DNA of 64,000 nt. It comes from Roseococcus sp. SDR (GTDB lineage Bacteria; Pseudomonadota; Alphaproteobacteria; Acetobacterales; Acetobacteraceae). Below are positions 33,178 through 40,971 of this stretch, one piece after another (position 1 is the stretch's first letter; the number at the start of each line of letters is the position of its first letter). Both the position numbers and the translations under genes were made by a program. The stretch is from positions 1 through 64,000 of the forward strand of contig NZ_JAHRCU010000006.1 of NCBI RefSeq assembly GCF_019083995.1, written 5' to 3'. Below the pieces are notes generated by a model, which did not search any database, was not told the origin of the DNA, and saw nothing but the letters and a program-made list of their open reading frames with translations.

Positions 33178-34530
33178 ATGGTCCCCCGTTACTCCCGCCC
33201 CGCCATGGCCGAGATCTGGTCGCCCGAGACGCGGTATCGCATCTGGTTCGAGATCGAGGCGCTGGCCGCCGAAGCCATGGCCGAGATCGGCACGATCCCG
33301 GCCAGTGCGGCCGTTTCCATCCGCAAGGGCGGCGCGCCCCGCGTGGCCGCGATGGGCCCAGCCGATGTCGAGCGGATCGATGAGATCGAGCGCGTCACGC
33401 GGCATGACGTGATCGCCTTCCTCACCTGGCTTGGCGAGGGCATCGGCGAGGATGCGCGCTACATGCACCAGGGCCTCACCAGCAGCGATGTGCTCGACAC
33501 CTGCCTCGCCGTCCAGATGACACGCGCGGCAGATTTGCTCATCGCGGATGTCGAAGCCGTCATGGCGGCGTTGCGAATGCGCGCCATGGAGCACAAGTTC
33601 ACCCCCACCATCGGCCGCAGCCACGGCATCCATGCCGAGCCCACCAGCTTCGGCCTGAAGCTCGCCGGCCATTACTGCGAATTCGCCCGCAACCGCGAGC
33701 GCCTGATCGCCGCCCGCGCGGAAGTCGCCACCTGCGCCATCTCCGGTCCTGTCGGCACCTTCGCCAGCGTGGACCCGCGCGTGGAGGCGCATGTGGCGAA
33801 GTCCCTCGGCCTCGCCATCGAGCCGGTCAGCACGCAGGTCATCCCGCGCGACCGCCACGCGGCCTTCTTCGCGACACTCGCCGTCGTCGCCGGCGCCATC
33901 GAGCGGCTGGCGACCGAAGTGCGCCATCTGCAGCGCTCCGAAGTGCGCGAGGCGGAGGAGTTCTTCCACGCCGGGCAGAAGGGCAGCAGCTCCATGCCGC
34001 ACAAGCGCAACCCGGTGCTCTCCGAGAACATCACCGGCCTCGCGCGCCTGGTGCGCGGCTATGCCATGCCCGCGCTCGAGAACATCACCCTCTGGCACGA
34101 GCGCGACATCAGCCATTCGAGCGTGGAGCGCGTGATCGGGCCTGACGCCACCATCGCGCTCGACTTCGCGCTGATGCGCCTCGCCGGCATGATGGAGAAG
34201 CTGACGGTCTATCCGGTGCGCATGACGGAGAACCTGGAAGGCCTCGGCGGCGTCGTGCATTCGCAAAAAGTGCTGCTGGCGCTGACCCAGGCCGGCCTCT
34301 CGCGCGAGGACAGCTACGCCGCCGTCCAGCAGGCCGCGATGGCGACCTGGCTCAAGCTCGGCCAGCCCGATGTGAAGAGCTTCGCGGAAAACCTGCTGGC
34401 GCGGCCCGAGGTGGCGGCGGTGATGGATGCGGCCACGCTCTCCCGCGTCATGGACCCGCAGCTCGACTTCCGCCATGTCGAGACCATCTTCGCGCGCGTG
34501 TTTGGACCCCGGGAATCTGAAGGGGCGTGA
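33178..34530 (+). CDS. purB: Adenylosuccinate lyase
   Basis: 450 residues. N-terminus MVPRYSRPAMAEIWSPETRYRIWFEIE is typical of the short (Bacillus/alphaproteobacterial) PurB type. HQGLTSSDVLDTC, TIGRSHGIHAEPTSFGLK (catalytic His), the fumarase/aspartase signature GSSSMPHKRNPVLSENITG (catalytic Ser loop) and LWHERDISHSSVERVIGPDA are all intact. It cleaves SAICAR and adenylosuccinate, releasing fumarate, in purine synthesis. The stop overlaps the GTG of the YaiI-family gene (GTGA). Confidence 0.96.
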   Translation: MVPRYSRPAMAEIWSPETRYRIWFEIEALAAEAMAEIGTIPASAAVSIRKGGAPRVAAMGPADVERIDEIERVTRHDVIAFLTWLGEGIGEDARYMHQGLTSSDVLDTCLAVQMTRAADLLIADVEAVMAALRMRAMEHKFTPTIGRSHGIHAEPTSFGLKLAGHYCEFARNRERLIAARAEVATCAISGPVGTFASVDPRVEAHVAKSLGLAIEPVSTQVIPRDRHAAFFATLAVVAGAIERLATEVRHLQRSEVREAEEFFHAGQKGSSSMPHKRNPVLSENITGLARLVRGYAMPALENITLWHERDISHSSVERVIGPDATIALDFALMRLAGMMEKLTVYPVRMTENLEGLGGVVHSQKVLLALTQAGLSREDSYAAVQQAAMATWLKLGQPDVKSFAENLLARPEVAAVMDAATLSRVMDPQLDFRHVETIFARVFGPRESEGA

Positions 34531-35018
34531 CCGCGCTCTACATTGATGCCGATGCCTGCCCGGTGCGCGAGGAAGCGTTCCGGGTGGCCGCGCGGCTGCA
34601 GGTCCACACGCATGTCGTCTCCAACGGCGCGCGTGGAATCCTGCTGCCCGAGAGCCCGCTCATCCACCGCGTCATCGTCACCGAGGGCGCGGATGTGGCG
34701 GATGACTGGATCGCCGAGCGCATCACCGCCCAGGATGTCTGCGTGACGCAGGACATCCCGCTCGCCGCGCGCTGCCTGGAGAAGGGCGCCCGCGCGCTCA
34801 ACGCCAAGGGCCATCGCTGGACCACCGAGAATATCGGCAATGCCTTGGCCGGCCGTGCCGTGGCGGAGCATCTGCGCTCCACCGGCGCGCGCACCGGCGG
34901 GCCGGCCGGCATGACCCAGCAGGACCGATCGCGCTTCCTCTCGGAACTGGACACGCTGCTGCGCGCCGCGATGCGGCCGGAGCCACCGCGGATGAGGGTG
35001 CCCCCAGGCGGTTTCTGA
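34527..35018 (+). CDS. YaiI/YqxD family protein (DUF188, PIN-like)
   Basis: 163 residues. The family signatures are IDADACPVREEAFRVA (DADACPV), VSNGARGILLPESP, VIVTEGADVADDWIAERI (ADDWI) and VTQDIPLAARCLEKGARALN followed by NAKGHRWTTENIGNALA. These acidic residues resemble the PIN-domain active site, but the function is not established. GTG start with a 4-bp overlap with purB indicates translational coupling. Confidence 0.9.
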   Translation: MTALYIDADACPVREEAFRVAARLQVHTHVVSNGARGILLPESPLIHRVIVTEGADVADDWIAERITAQDVCVTQDIPLAARCLEKGARALNAKGHRWTTENIGNALAGRAVAEHLRSTGARTGGPAGMTQQDRSRFLSELDTLLRAAMRPEPPRMRVPPGGF

Positions 35019-35047
35019 GATCCATCGCACACAGGTTTCACCTCTGT

Positions 35048-35095
35048 GCCCTCAAACGCCGGGCGCGGCGCGTCCGCTCGGCTTGGCGTCAGGGC
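35048..35095. repeat. Partial, inverted copy of the 111-bp intergenic repeat
   Basis: Read on the minus strand, CGCCAAGCCGAGCGGACG, CGCGCCCGGCGTTTGAGGGC matches the 3' part of the units at 12542-12926 (GAAGCCAAGCGGCC...CGCGCCCGGCGTTTGAGGGC). It lies 30 bp after the YaiI-family stop. The rest of this 272-bp gap has a CCGGACG/CGTCCGG hairpin (about 35211-35237) and no gene. Confidence 0.65.
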
Positions 35096-35290
35096 ATAAG
35101 CCGCGGGCCGGAATTCGGGACTTGCCGCGCTTGGCATGAGGGGCCCGAAATCACCCCGCTTTCGCCTTGCTTCCGCCATGAGCCGGGTGCCTGATCAGGC
35201 CTGGTCGCAACCGGACGCCGCAAGACACGCCGTCCGGTCGCCCCACATCCCATGTTGGCCGTGGCCCCCGCTACGGCGGAGGAACTTGCC

Positions 35291-35569
35291 ATGCGATGGC
35301 TCAAGCCGGGCGTGATGCTGGGGGCGGTGGTGTCGCTGGCCGCCTGCGCCCCGGTTTATGGCGGCGGCTATGTCGGCCCTGCCTATGTGGCCCCCGCACC
35401 GCGCTACTACGCGCCGGTCCCGCGCTATTATGTCGCGCCGCCCCCGCCGCGGGTCTATGTCGCGCCGCCGCCGCGCTATTACGCCCCACCCCCGCGCGTC
35501 TACGCGCCGCCGCCGCGCTATTATGGCGGGCCCTATCGTGGCCCTTATCGCGGCCCCTATTGGCGCTGA
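35291..35569 (+). CDS. Pro/Tyr-rich lipoprotein
   Basis: 92 residues. MRWLKPGVMLGAVVSLAAC gives a lipobox (SLAAC, Cys19). The mature part is almost only Tyr, Pro, Ala, Val and Arg in repeats such as PRYYAPVPRYYVAPPPPRVY and PRYYGGPYRGPYRGPYWR. GGCGGAGGAACTTGCC precedes the ATG, so 35291 is preferred over an ATG at 35252. Surface-exposed, low-complexity; function unknown. A related secreted protein follows 75 bp downstream. Confidence 0.78.
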   Translation: MRWLKPGVMLGAVVSLAACAPVYGGGYVGPAYVAPAPRYYAPVPRYYVAPPPPRVYVAPPPRYYAPPPRVYAPPPRYYGGPYRGPYRGPYWR

Positions 35570-35644
35570 CGACGCGGCCATGAAGCCGCCATGCTTCGGC
35601 CATGGTGGCTTGGTTCCATGTGACGAGTGAAGGAGGTCTCTCCG

Positions 35645-35920
35645 ATGCGTCCGTTCCACAAGCTTTTCATGGCCGGCGCCCTGGCTTTCGGCACGTTGCT
35701 GCCGGGCGGCGCCCAGGCGCAGTACTGGGACAAGCCGGGCTACGCCTATGCCCCGCCGCCGCCGGTCTATTACGCGCCGCCGCGCCCGCTCTTCGTGCCG
35801 CCACCGGTGGTCTTCGTGCCGCCGCCGCCGCCGCGCTTCTACGCGCCGCCGGTCTATTACGGCCCGCCGCGCGGCTATTACCACCGGCCCTGGCGCGGCG
35901 GCCCGTACCGTCGCTGGTAG
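35645..35920 (+). CDS. Pro/Tyr-rich secreted protein
   Basis: 91 residues. The signal MRPFHKLFMAGALAFGTLLP ends at GGAQAQ; AAGGAGG lies upstream of the ATG, favouring 35645 over 35627. The mature part is repetitive: YAYAPPPPVYYAPPRPLFVP, FVPPPPPRFYAPPVYYGPPR, ending in a basic PWRGGPYRRW. It resembles the preceding lipoprotein in composition but lacks lipidation. The basic-aromatic tail may bind polyanions or cell wall; this is speculative. Confidence 0.78.
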   Translation: MRPFHKLFMAGALAFGTLLPGGAQAQYWDKPGYAYAPPPPVYYAPPRPLFVPPPVVFVPPPPPRFYAPPVYYGPPRGYYHRPWRGGPYRRW

Positions 35921-35922
35921 CC

Positions 35923-36738
35923 TCAGGCGACGGCCGCCATCCGCTCCGGCGGCAGGGAAAGGAAGGCGCGCGCCCCGATGCCCGGCGCCGCCTCGATCAC
36001 CAGCTCGCCGCCATGGGCCCGCAGCAGCGAGCGCGCCAGGGAAAGCCCGAAGCCGAGCCCGCGTGAGCGGTCCGACGCGCCATCATGGGCGATGGGCGCC
36101 AGATCCTCGATGGCGAGGCCCACCCCCTCATCCTCGACAATGATGGAGGCGGCATGCGGCCGGAGATCGGCCCGGATGTCGATCACGTCGGCCTCGGCCG
36201 TCGCGCGGGCGGCCCGGCCCAGCACCTGCACCAGAGCGCCGCGCAGAGCGCGCCGGTCCGCCGTCACGGCCAGGTTCTCGATCGCGGGCGAGATGCGCCA
36301 GTGCCGCTTGCCGGGGCCCAGCTGGGCGCTGGCGATGGCCACCGCCTCGCGCAGGATGGGGGCCAGCGGGAAGCGCTCCTCCTGCAGCCCGCGCGCGGGA
36401 ACGGCGCCGCCCGCCTCCTCGGCGGCGGCATCCGCCAGGGCGAGAAGATGCCGCGCCTCCCCCTCGAAGGCGCGGCCGGCTTCCTCTCCCCCGGACTGCG
36501 TGGCGAGAAGCTGGGCGCGGCCCAGCAGGCCCAGGCCCAGGCTGTTCAGATCGCGCGAGAGCAGGCCGAAGCTGCGGCGCCGGCTCTCGGCCAGGCTGCG
36601 CAGCGTGGTGAGTTCCGCCGCCAGGCGCGACGCCCGGCCCAGCCCGGCGATGGCAGCCAGCCCACCCGCGGCCGCGAGGACGGCCAGGGCGGCGGGGAGG
36701 GCGGAGGTGAGGACTTCGGGGAGGGGGTCGGTCATCAT
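35923..36738 (-). CDS. Membrane-anchored kinase-like ATPase protein lacking the phospho-acceptor His
   Basis: 271 residues. One N-terminal membrane segment (about 10-31, LTSALPAALAVLAAAGGLAAI) leads to a DHp-like helix (RSLAESRRRSFGLLSRDLNS) in which the His-(Glu/Asp)-x-x-x-Pro motif is absent. The C-terminal ATPase has IIVEDEGVGLAIEDL (G1) and RGLGFGLSLARSLLRAHGGEL (G2), but the N-box (ALVQVLGRAARAT) lacks its Asn. It is probably not an ordinary autophosphorylating kinase; it may be a signalling scaffold. It converges with the Pro/Tyr-rich genes (2-bp gap). Confidence 0.75.
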   Translation of the reverse strand: MMTDPLPEVLTSALPAALAVLAAAGGLAAIAGLGRASRLAAELTTLRSLAESRRRSFGLLSRDLNSLGLGLLGRAQLLATQSGGEEAGRAFEGEARHLLALADAAAEEAGGAVPARGLQEERFPLAPILREAVAIASAQLGPGKRHWRISPAIENLAVTADRRALRGALVQVLGRAARATAEADVIDIRADLRPHAASIIVEDEGVGLAIEDLAPIAHDGASDRSRGLGFGLSLARSLLRAHGGELVIEAAPGIGARAFLSLPPERMAAVA

Positions 36739-36900
36739 GCGAACGATTCTCGCCCGATTCGGTTAACACCCGGTTAAAACGACCCTGCGACGAATCCCGA
36801 AAAACAAGCCTGAGTCTGGAACCCGGCCTTTATGATCCGGAAACATAACGATTTACCGGCGTCTCACCCAGATGCCGAACCGGCCGCCCCCGGAAACACA

Positions 36901-36938
36901 AATGCCGCGAATCGGGCAGATGCTCGATTCGCGGCATT
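36901..36938 (-). terminator. Strong hairpin downstream of rpmB
   Basis: AATGCCGCGAATCG (36901-36914) and CGATTCGCGGCATT (36925-36938) form a perfect 14-bp stem with a 10-base loop, 41 bp after the rpmB stop. AAACACAA precedes it on the plus strand, giving a U-rich stretch for the minus-strand transcript. The rest of the 240-bp gap (36739-36978) holds an AT-rich patch before the kinase-like gene and no gene. Confidence 0.75.
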
Positions 36939-36978
36939 GTGAACCTCAAGGCCTGGGGCGCCGCCCCGGCCCGGCAAC

Positions 36979-37278
36979 TCAGGCCGCGGCGGCCTTCTTC
37001 GCCTGGGCGCGCAGGATGCGGCGCTTCAGCACCGCGGCCTCGGGCGGCAGGTTGCGCGGCTTGGTGGTGAGCAGGAAGGCGTCAATGCCGCCATTGTGCT
37101 CGATGGTGCGGATGCCCGCGGTGGTCAGCCGCAGCTGGATCGAAGTCGCCAGCACGTCGGAATAGAAGGAGGTTTCCTGCAGGTTGGGCAGGAAGCGCCG
37201 ACGGGTCTTGTTGTTCGCGTGGCTGACATTGTTGCCAGACTGAACGCCCTTGCCGGTGATGCCGCAGCGGCGAGCCAT
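36979..37278 (-). CDS. rpmB: 50S ribosomal protein L28
   Basis: 99 residues, the alphaproteobacterial length. [29 protein letters not shown]-type start (in pieces: [29 protein letters not shown]) is diagnostic, followed by [20 protein letters not shown] and a basic Ala/Lys tail. The zinc-binding Cys set is absent, as in other alphaproteobacterial L28. The start is MARR at 37278; the frame upstream is not family sequence. It is monocistronic with its own terminator. Confidence 0.97.
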   Translation of the reverse strand: MARRCGITGKGVQSGNNVSHANNKTRRRFLPNLQETSFYSDVLATSIQLRLTTAGIRTIEHNGGIDAFLLTTKPRNLPPEAAVLKRRILRAQAKKAAAA

Positions 37279-37399
37279 GGTGATGATCCTGCAAACTGGG
37301 CGCGCAAGGGTTCCCCCGGGCGCGGCGGTAAATCGGAGCGCGGCTTTTGCGGCAGCCGGGCGCACGAGTCAAGCGCGCGCGCCATGCCCTGCGGGCGAT

Positions 37400-37648
37400 T
37401 CAGCCCTTCGGCAGCGTCGGCAGCTGGCGCAGCTCGCCCGCTTCCACACTCGCCAGCGCCTGGCGGAGCACGCCGGCGATCGAGCGGTCATCCATGCTGC
37501 GAGAGAGCAACCCCAGCGCGCCGCCCAACAGGGCGGAAGCAGCGGAAATGGGCGCGATCTGCTGCTCGAGCATGTACTCGATCGCCTTGTCCACCACCGA
37601 GCCCGCGTGGCTCAGATCCTCGGGGGCATCCCCGTGCGCAGCTTGCAT
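37400..37648 (-). CDS. Small hypothetical protein
   Basis: 82 residues, helical, with an amphipathic/hydrophobic centre (ISAASALLGGALGLLSRSMD) and ends PTLPKG. There is no signal peptide and no known motif. CTGGAGTTGCCGGACA precedes the ATG. It lies between rpmB and the Atm1-type exporter on the same strand. The charge pattern (DDRSIAGVLRQALASVEAGE) looks like a real protein, but no family is recognised. Confidence 0.5.
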   Translation of the reverse strand: MQAAHGDAPEDLSHAGSVVDKAIEYMLEQQIAPISAASALLGGALGLLSRSMDDRSIAGVLRQALASVEAGELRQLPTLPKG

Positions 37649-37748
37649 TGTCCGGCAACTCCAGTCTTTCGAGCCAGATGGGGCCGAAAGCGCGGCCAGG
37701 GAAGAGTGCCGAGATTAAGGCTTTGTCATGCGGGCCGGCGGGCAGCGC

Positions 37749-39614
37749 TCAGCCCCTTTCGCCCGCCGCCCGCGCGCTGACGCCGCTGCCGAATTCCGCC
37801 TGGGCCTGCGCCAGCGCCGCGGCTTCCGCCGCCGCCACGGCTTCCGACTGCCGCCGCCACATCTCGGCATAGAGCCCATCGGCCGCGATCAGCGCCGCAT
37901 GCGTGCCGCGTTCGGCGATGCGCCCTTCCTCCAGCACGATGATCTCATCCGCCTCCACCACGGTGGAAAGCCGGTGCGCGATGACCAGCGTGGTCCGCCC
38001 GCGCGAGACGTCGCGCAGCGCCGCCTGGATCTCCTGCTCCGTCCGCGTGTCCAGCGCGCTGGTCGCCTCGTCCAGGATGAGGATGCGCGGGTCCTTCAGG
38101 ATGGTCCGCGCGATGGCGACGCGCTGCTTCTCGCCGCCCGAGAGCTTGAGGCCCCGCTCGCCCACCCGCGTCCTGTAGCCCTCGGGCATCTTCAGCACGA
38201 AGTCATGCACCTGGGCGAGCTTCGCGGCCTCCTCCACCTCCGCATCCGTGGCGCCGGGCCGGCCATAGGCGATGTTGTAGCGGATGGTGTCGTTGAACAG
38301 CACCGTATCCTGCGGCACCACGCCGATGGCGCGGCGCACGCTGTCCTGCGTCACGCTGCGCACATCCTGCCCGTCAATGCGCACCGCGCCGCCCGTCACG
38401 TCATAGAAGCGGAACAACAGGCGCGAGATGGTGGATTTCCCCGCGCCCGTGGGACCCACGATGGCGAGCATGCGCCCCGGCGGCACCTCGAAGCTGACAC
38501 CCTTCAGGATCTCGCGGTCCGGCCGATAGGCGAAGCGCACATCGTCGAACACCACGGCGCCCTCGCGCACGACGAGGTCGGCCGCATGGGGCGCATCCGC
38601 GATCTCAGCCGGCACGTCCAACAGAAGAAACATCTCCTCCATGTCGGTCAGGCCCTGCTTGATCTCGCGATAGGCGAAACCGAGGATGTTCAGCGGCAGA
38701 TAGAGCTGGATGAGATAGGCGTTCACCATGACGAAATCGCCCACCGTCATCTCGCCCGCCGCGATCCCGCGCCCGGCCAGCAGCATGACGATGGTGAGGC
38801 CCGCCGCCATGATCGTCGCCTGGCCGGCATTGAGCATGTTCAGCGTGGTCTCGGAGCGCACATAGGCGCCCTCGTAGCGCGTCAGGCTCTCATCATAGCG
38901 CCGCGCCTCATGCCGCTCATTGTTGAAATACTTCACCGTCTCGTAGTTCAGCAGGCTGTCCACCGCCTTGGTGTTCGCCTCCTGGTCCGTGTCGTTCATC
39001 ACGCGGCGGAAGGCGAGGCGCCAATTGGTGAAGAGCAGCGTGAAGGTGATGTAGCCGCCGATGGTGATCAGGATGGTCAGCGCGAAACTCAGCGCGAACA
39101 TCCACCACAGGATCGCGGCGACCAGGAAGATCTCCACGATGGTCGGCAGGATGTTGAACAGCATGAAGTTCAGCACGACGGCGATGCCCCGCGTGCCGCG
39201 CTCGATCACGCGCGAGAGCCCGCCCGTCGCCCGGTCCATGTGGAACCGCATCGAGAGCGCATGCATGTGGCGGAACACGCTGAGCGCCACACGCCGCGCC
39301 GCCCGCGCCTGCACCTTGGCGAAGACCGCGTTGCGCAATTCCGCCAGCGCCGAGGCCATGACGCGCAGCAGCCCGTAGCCAATGACCAGCGCCACCGGGA
39401 TGGCGAGCATCGCCCCCACCCCCTCCTTCGGCGCCAGCGCATCCACCGCGCGGGCATAGATGATCGGCACCAGCACATTGGCCGCCTTGGCCGCGATCAG
39501 GCAGAGCACCGCCAGCACCACGCGGATCTTCAGCTCGCGCTCCCCCTCCGGCCAGAGATAGGGGAGGATGGTCCGCACGGTGCGGAGATGGTTCGTCGGC
39601 TGCTTCGCGCTCAT
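37749..39614 (-). CDS. Atm1-type ABC exporter (heavy-metal/glutathione conjugate, half transporter)
   Basis: 621 residues, full-length half transporter. An N-terminal cytosolic part (MSAKQPTNHLRTVRTILPYL) precedes six transmembrane helices (about 30-320) with the family stretch ARAARRVALSVFRHMHALSM, RFHMDRATGGLSRVIERGTR and DSLLNYETVKYFNNE. The ATPase has GPTGAGKSTISRLLF (Walker A), VVPQDTVLFNDTIRYNIAYG (Q loop), LSGGEKQRVAIARTI (signature), ILILDEATSALD (Walker B) and VIAHRLSTV (switch His). The TGGLSRVIERG and LLNYETVKYFNNE motifs mark the Atm1/HMT1 group, which exports glutathione-linked sulfur species or metal conjugates. It is divergent from the Nudix gene. Confidence 0.92.
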   Translation of the reverse strand: MSAKQPTNHLRTVRTILPYLWPEGERELKIRVVLAVLCLIAAKAANVLVPIIYARAVDALAPKEGVGAMLAIPVALVIGYGLLRVMASALAELRNAVFAKVQARAARRVALSVFRHMHALSMRFHMDRATGGLSRVIERGTRGIAVVLNFMLFNILPTIVEIFLVAAILWWMFALSFALTILITIGGYITFTLLFTNWRLAFRRVMNDTDQEANTKAVDSLLNYETVKYFNNERHEARRYDESLTRYEGAYVRSETTLNMLNAGQATIMAAGLTIVMLLAGRGIAAGEMTVGDFVMVNAYLIQLYLPLNILGFAYREIKQGLTDMEEMFLLLDVPAEIADAPHAADLVVREGAVVFDDVRFAYRPDREILKGVSFEVPPGRMLAIVGPTGAGKSTISRLLFRFYDVTGGAVRIDGQDVRSVTQDSVRRAIGVVPQDTVLFNDTIRYNIAYGRPGATDAEVEEAAKLAQVHDFVLKMPEGYRTRVGERGLKLSGGEKQRVAIARTILKDPRILILDEATSALDTRTEQEIQAALRDVSRGRTTLVIAHRLSTVVEADEIIVLEEGRIAERGTHAALIAADGLYAEMWRRQSEAVAAAEAAALAQAQAEFGSGVSARAAGERG

Positions 39615-39693
39615 GGTCCATCATGTGGCGCGTGCCGCGCGTTTTGGGAACCACGGGCTTCCCGCCCGGCCTCGTCCCTGCCACATGCCAGCG

Positions 39694-40551
39694 ATGAGCA
39701 AACCGCTGTATCGCCACATCGAGGCCTGCAACAACACGCCCTCCCCCGCGCATCTCCTGCCCTTCCGCTTCGGCGAGGAACAGGTGGGCTGGGTGACGGC
39801 CGACCTCGCCCAGGCGCTGACCTTCCTGCCGCGCGACTTCCACTTCGACGGGCGCGGCGTCGCCATGGCCGGGCGCCTGCGCGGCGCGGCGCAGCGCAGC
39901 GATGCGCTCGCCGCCGCCGCCCGCGTGCTGGCCCGGCAGGGCTTCGGCCGCGTGCGGGGCGAGCTCTTCGACATCCGCGCCACCGCGGAAGGCCCCGTGC
40001 TCGGCACGCTCGACCGGGGCATGATCCCGCAATTCGGCGTGATCGGGCAGGGCGTGCACCTGAACGGCCTGGTCCGCCGAAGCGACGGCCTTCACGTCTG
40101 GGTCGGCATCCGCTCCCGCAGCAAGGCCGTGGCGCCGGGCCAGCTCGACAATCTCGTCGCCGGCGGCATCCCGGCCGGGCTGGATGCCGAGGAATGCCTG
40201 ATGAAGGAGGCGGGCGAGGAAGCCTCGCTGCCCGCCGAGCTCGTCGCGGCGGCCCGCCGCACCGCCCGCATCTCCTACATCCTGACCGCCGAGGAAGGCC
40301 TCCGGCGGGACGTGTTGCACGTCTTCGACCTCGACCTGCCCGAGAGCTTCACCCCCCGGCCCAATGATGACGAGGTGGAGGCCTTCGAGCTCTGGCCCGC
40401 GCCGCGCCTGCTGGAGGCGCTGCGCGAGACCGAGAGCATCAAGTTCAACGTGAACCTGGTGCTGATCGACCTCTTCCTCCGCGAAGGGCTGATCGACCCG
40501 GAAAGCGACGAAGGCCGCGCCTTGCGCGCGGGCCTGAACCAGGGCCCTTGA
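39694..40551 (+). CDS. Nudix hydrolase-like protein with N-terminal DUF4743 domain
   Basis: 285 residues. Residues 1-120 match DUF4743 (YRHIEACNNTPSPAHLLPFR, VGWVTADLAQAL), the N-terminal module of the thiamine-pyrophosphokinase-related Nudix group. The Nudix domain follows: GLHVWVGIRSRSKAVAPGQL, a Nudix box GIPAGLDAEECLMKEAGEEA (Lys for the usual Arg; Glu residues kept), and VEAFELWPAPRLLEAL. Homologues are linked to damaged thiamine diphosphate in plants and yeast; substrate here unproven. ATG 39694 was chosen; ATG 39685 adds three residues. Confidence 0.85.
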   Translation: MSKPLYRHIEACNNTPSPAHLLPFRFGEEQVGWVTADLAQALTFLPRDFHFDGRGVAMAGRLRGAAQRSDALAAAARVLARQGFGRVRGELFDIRATAEGPVLGTLDRGMIPQFGVIGQGVHLNGLVRRSDGLHVWVGIRSRSKAVAPGQLDNLVAGGIPAGLDAEECLMKEAGEEASLPAELVAAARRTARISYILTAEEGLRRDVLHVFDLDLPESFTPRPNDDEVEAFELWPAPRLLEALRETESIKFNVNLVLIDLFLREGLIDPESDEGRALRAGLNQGP

Positions 40552-40569
40552 GGCGGGAACCTGCGACCC

Positions 40570-40839
40570 TCAGCGCCGCAGGGGCTGCGCCGCCAGCGGC
40601 AATTCCAGGTTCTGCTCGCGACAGGCATCCACCCGCCGGCAGGGTGAAGGCGCGCGTGGCACCCGCCCGCAGCGCCTCGGTCTGGCCGAGCTGGTCCCGC
40701 CCCCAATTCTGCTGCGAGGTCAGCGAGACATAGACATTGTTGATCACATGCGGCGCGCCGTTGCGGATGCTCAGCGCCGGCTGCCCCGCGGGCGGCGCCC
40801 CGGCAGCAACGCCAAAGCCCAGATCACGCGACGCAACAT
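40570..40839 (-). pseudogene. Decayed small secreted-protein gene (frameshift and internal deletion)
   Basis: ATG at 40839 with GGGGGAGGG upstream starts a signal-like MLRRVIWALALLPG but meets a stop after 22 codons. A shift of reading frame near 40805 gives AGAPPAGQPALSIRNGAPHV, INNVYVSLTSQQNWGRDQLG and ALRAGATRAFTLPAGG, the core of a Rhodospirillales family of small exported proteins. Where the family would continue with a Cys/Val/Arg-rich core, the frame shifts again to VDACREQNLELPLAAQPLRR and a stop at 40570. So the segment between LPAGG and VDACREQ appears deleted. Two lesions make one sequencing error unlikely. Confidence 0.65.
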
Positions 40840-40911
40840 CCTGCCCTCCCCCGTTTTTCTCGCGTCACTTCAGGCCCGTTTCGTTGCGATGGCGAGCGGA
40901 AAGGCGCACCA

Positions 40912-40962
40912 ACCGTCTGGCCGGTACAGTGATTTCTTGACAAACCGTCCAGACGGTATAGT
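40912..40962 (+). promoter_or_regulatory. Promoter with two TetR-type operators upstream of tetR-devBCA-like operon
   Basis: A perfect dyad ACCGTC-CA-GACGGT (40944-40957) and a near-perfect one ACCGTC-TG-GCCGGT (40912-40925) are 32 bp apart, about three turns. TTGACA (40937-40942) and TATAGT (40957-40962) flank the perfect dyad with a short 14-bp spacer, so the repressor would block the promoter. The -10 is 9 bp from the ATG at 40972 with no Shine-Dalgarno, implying a leaderless or near-leaderless transcript. Confidence 0.6.
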
Positions 40963-40971
40963 TGTCAGCCC

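Noticed and set aside
40570-40839. Intact gene encoding a 100-residue protein on the minus strand starting at 40747
   Set aside because: That frame starts inside the family core, has no signal peptide, loses homology after LPAGG and ends in low-complexity Gly/Arg; the frames around it hold the true N- and C-terminus, so it is treated as a pseudogene.
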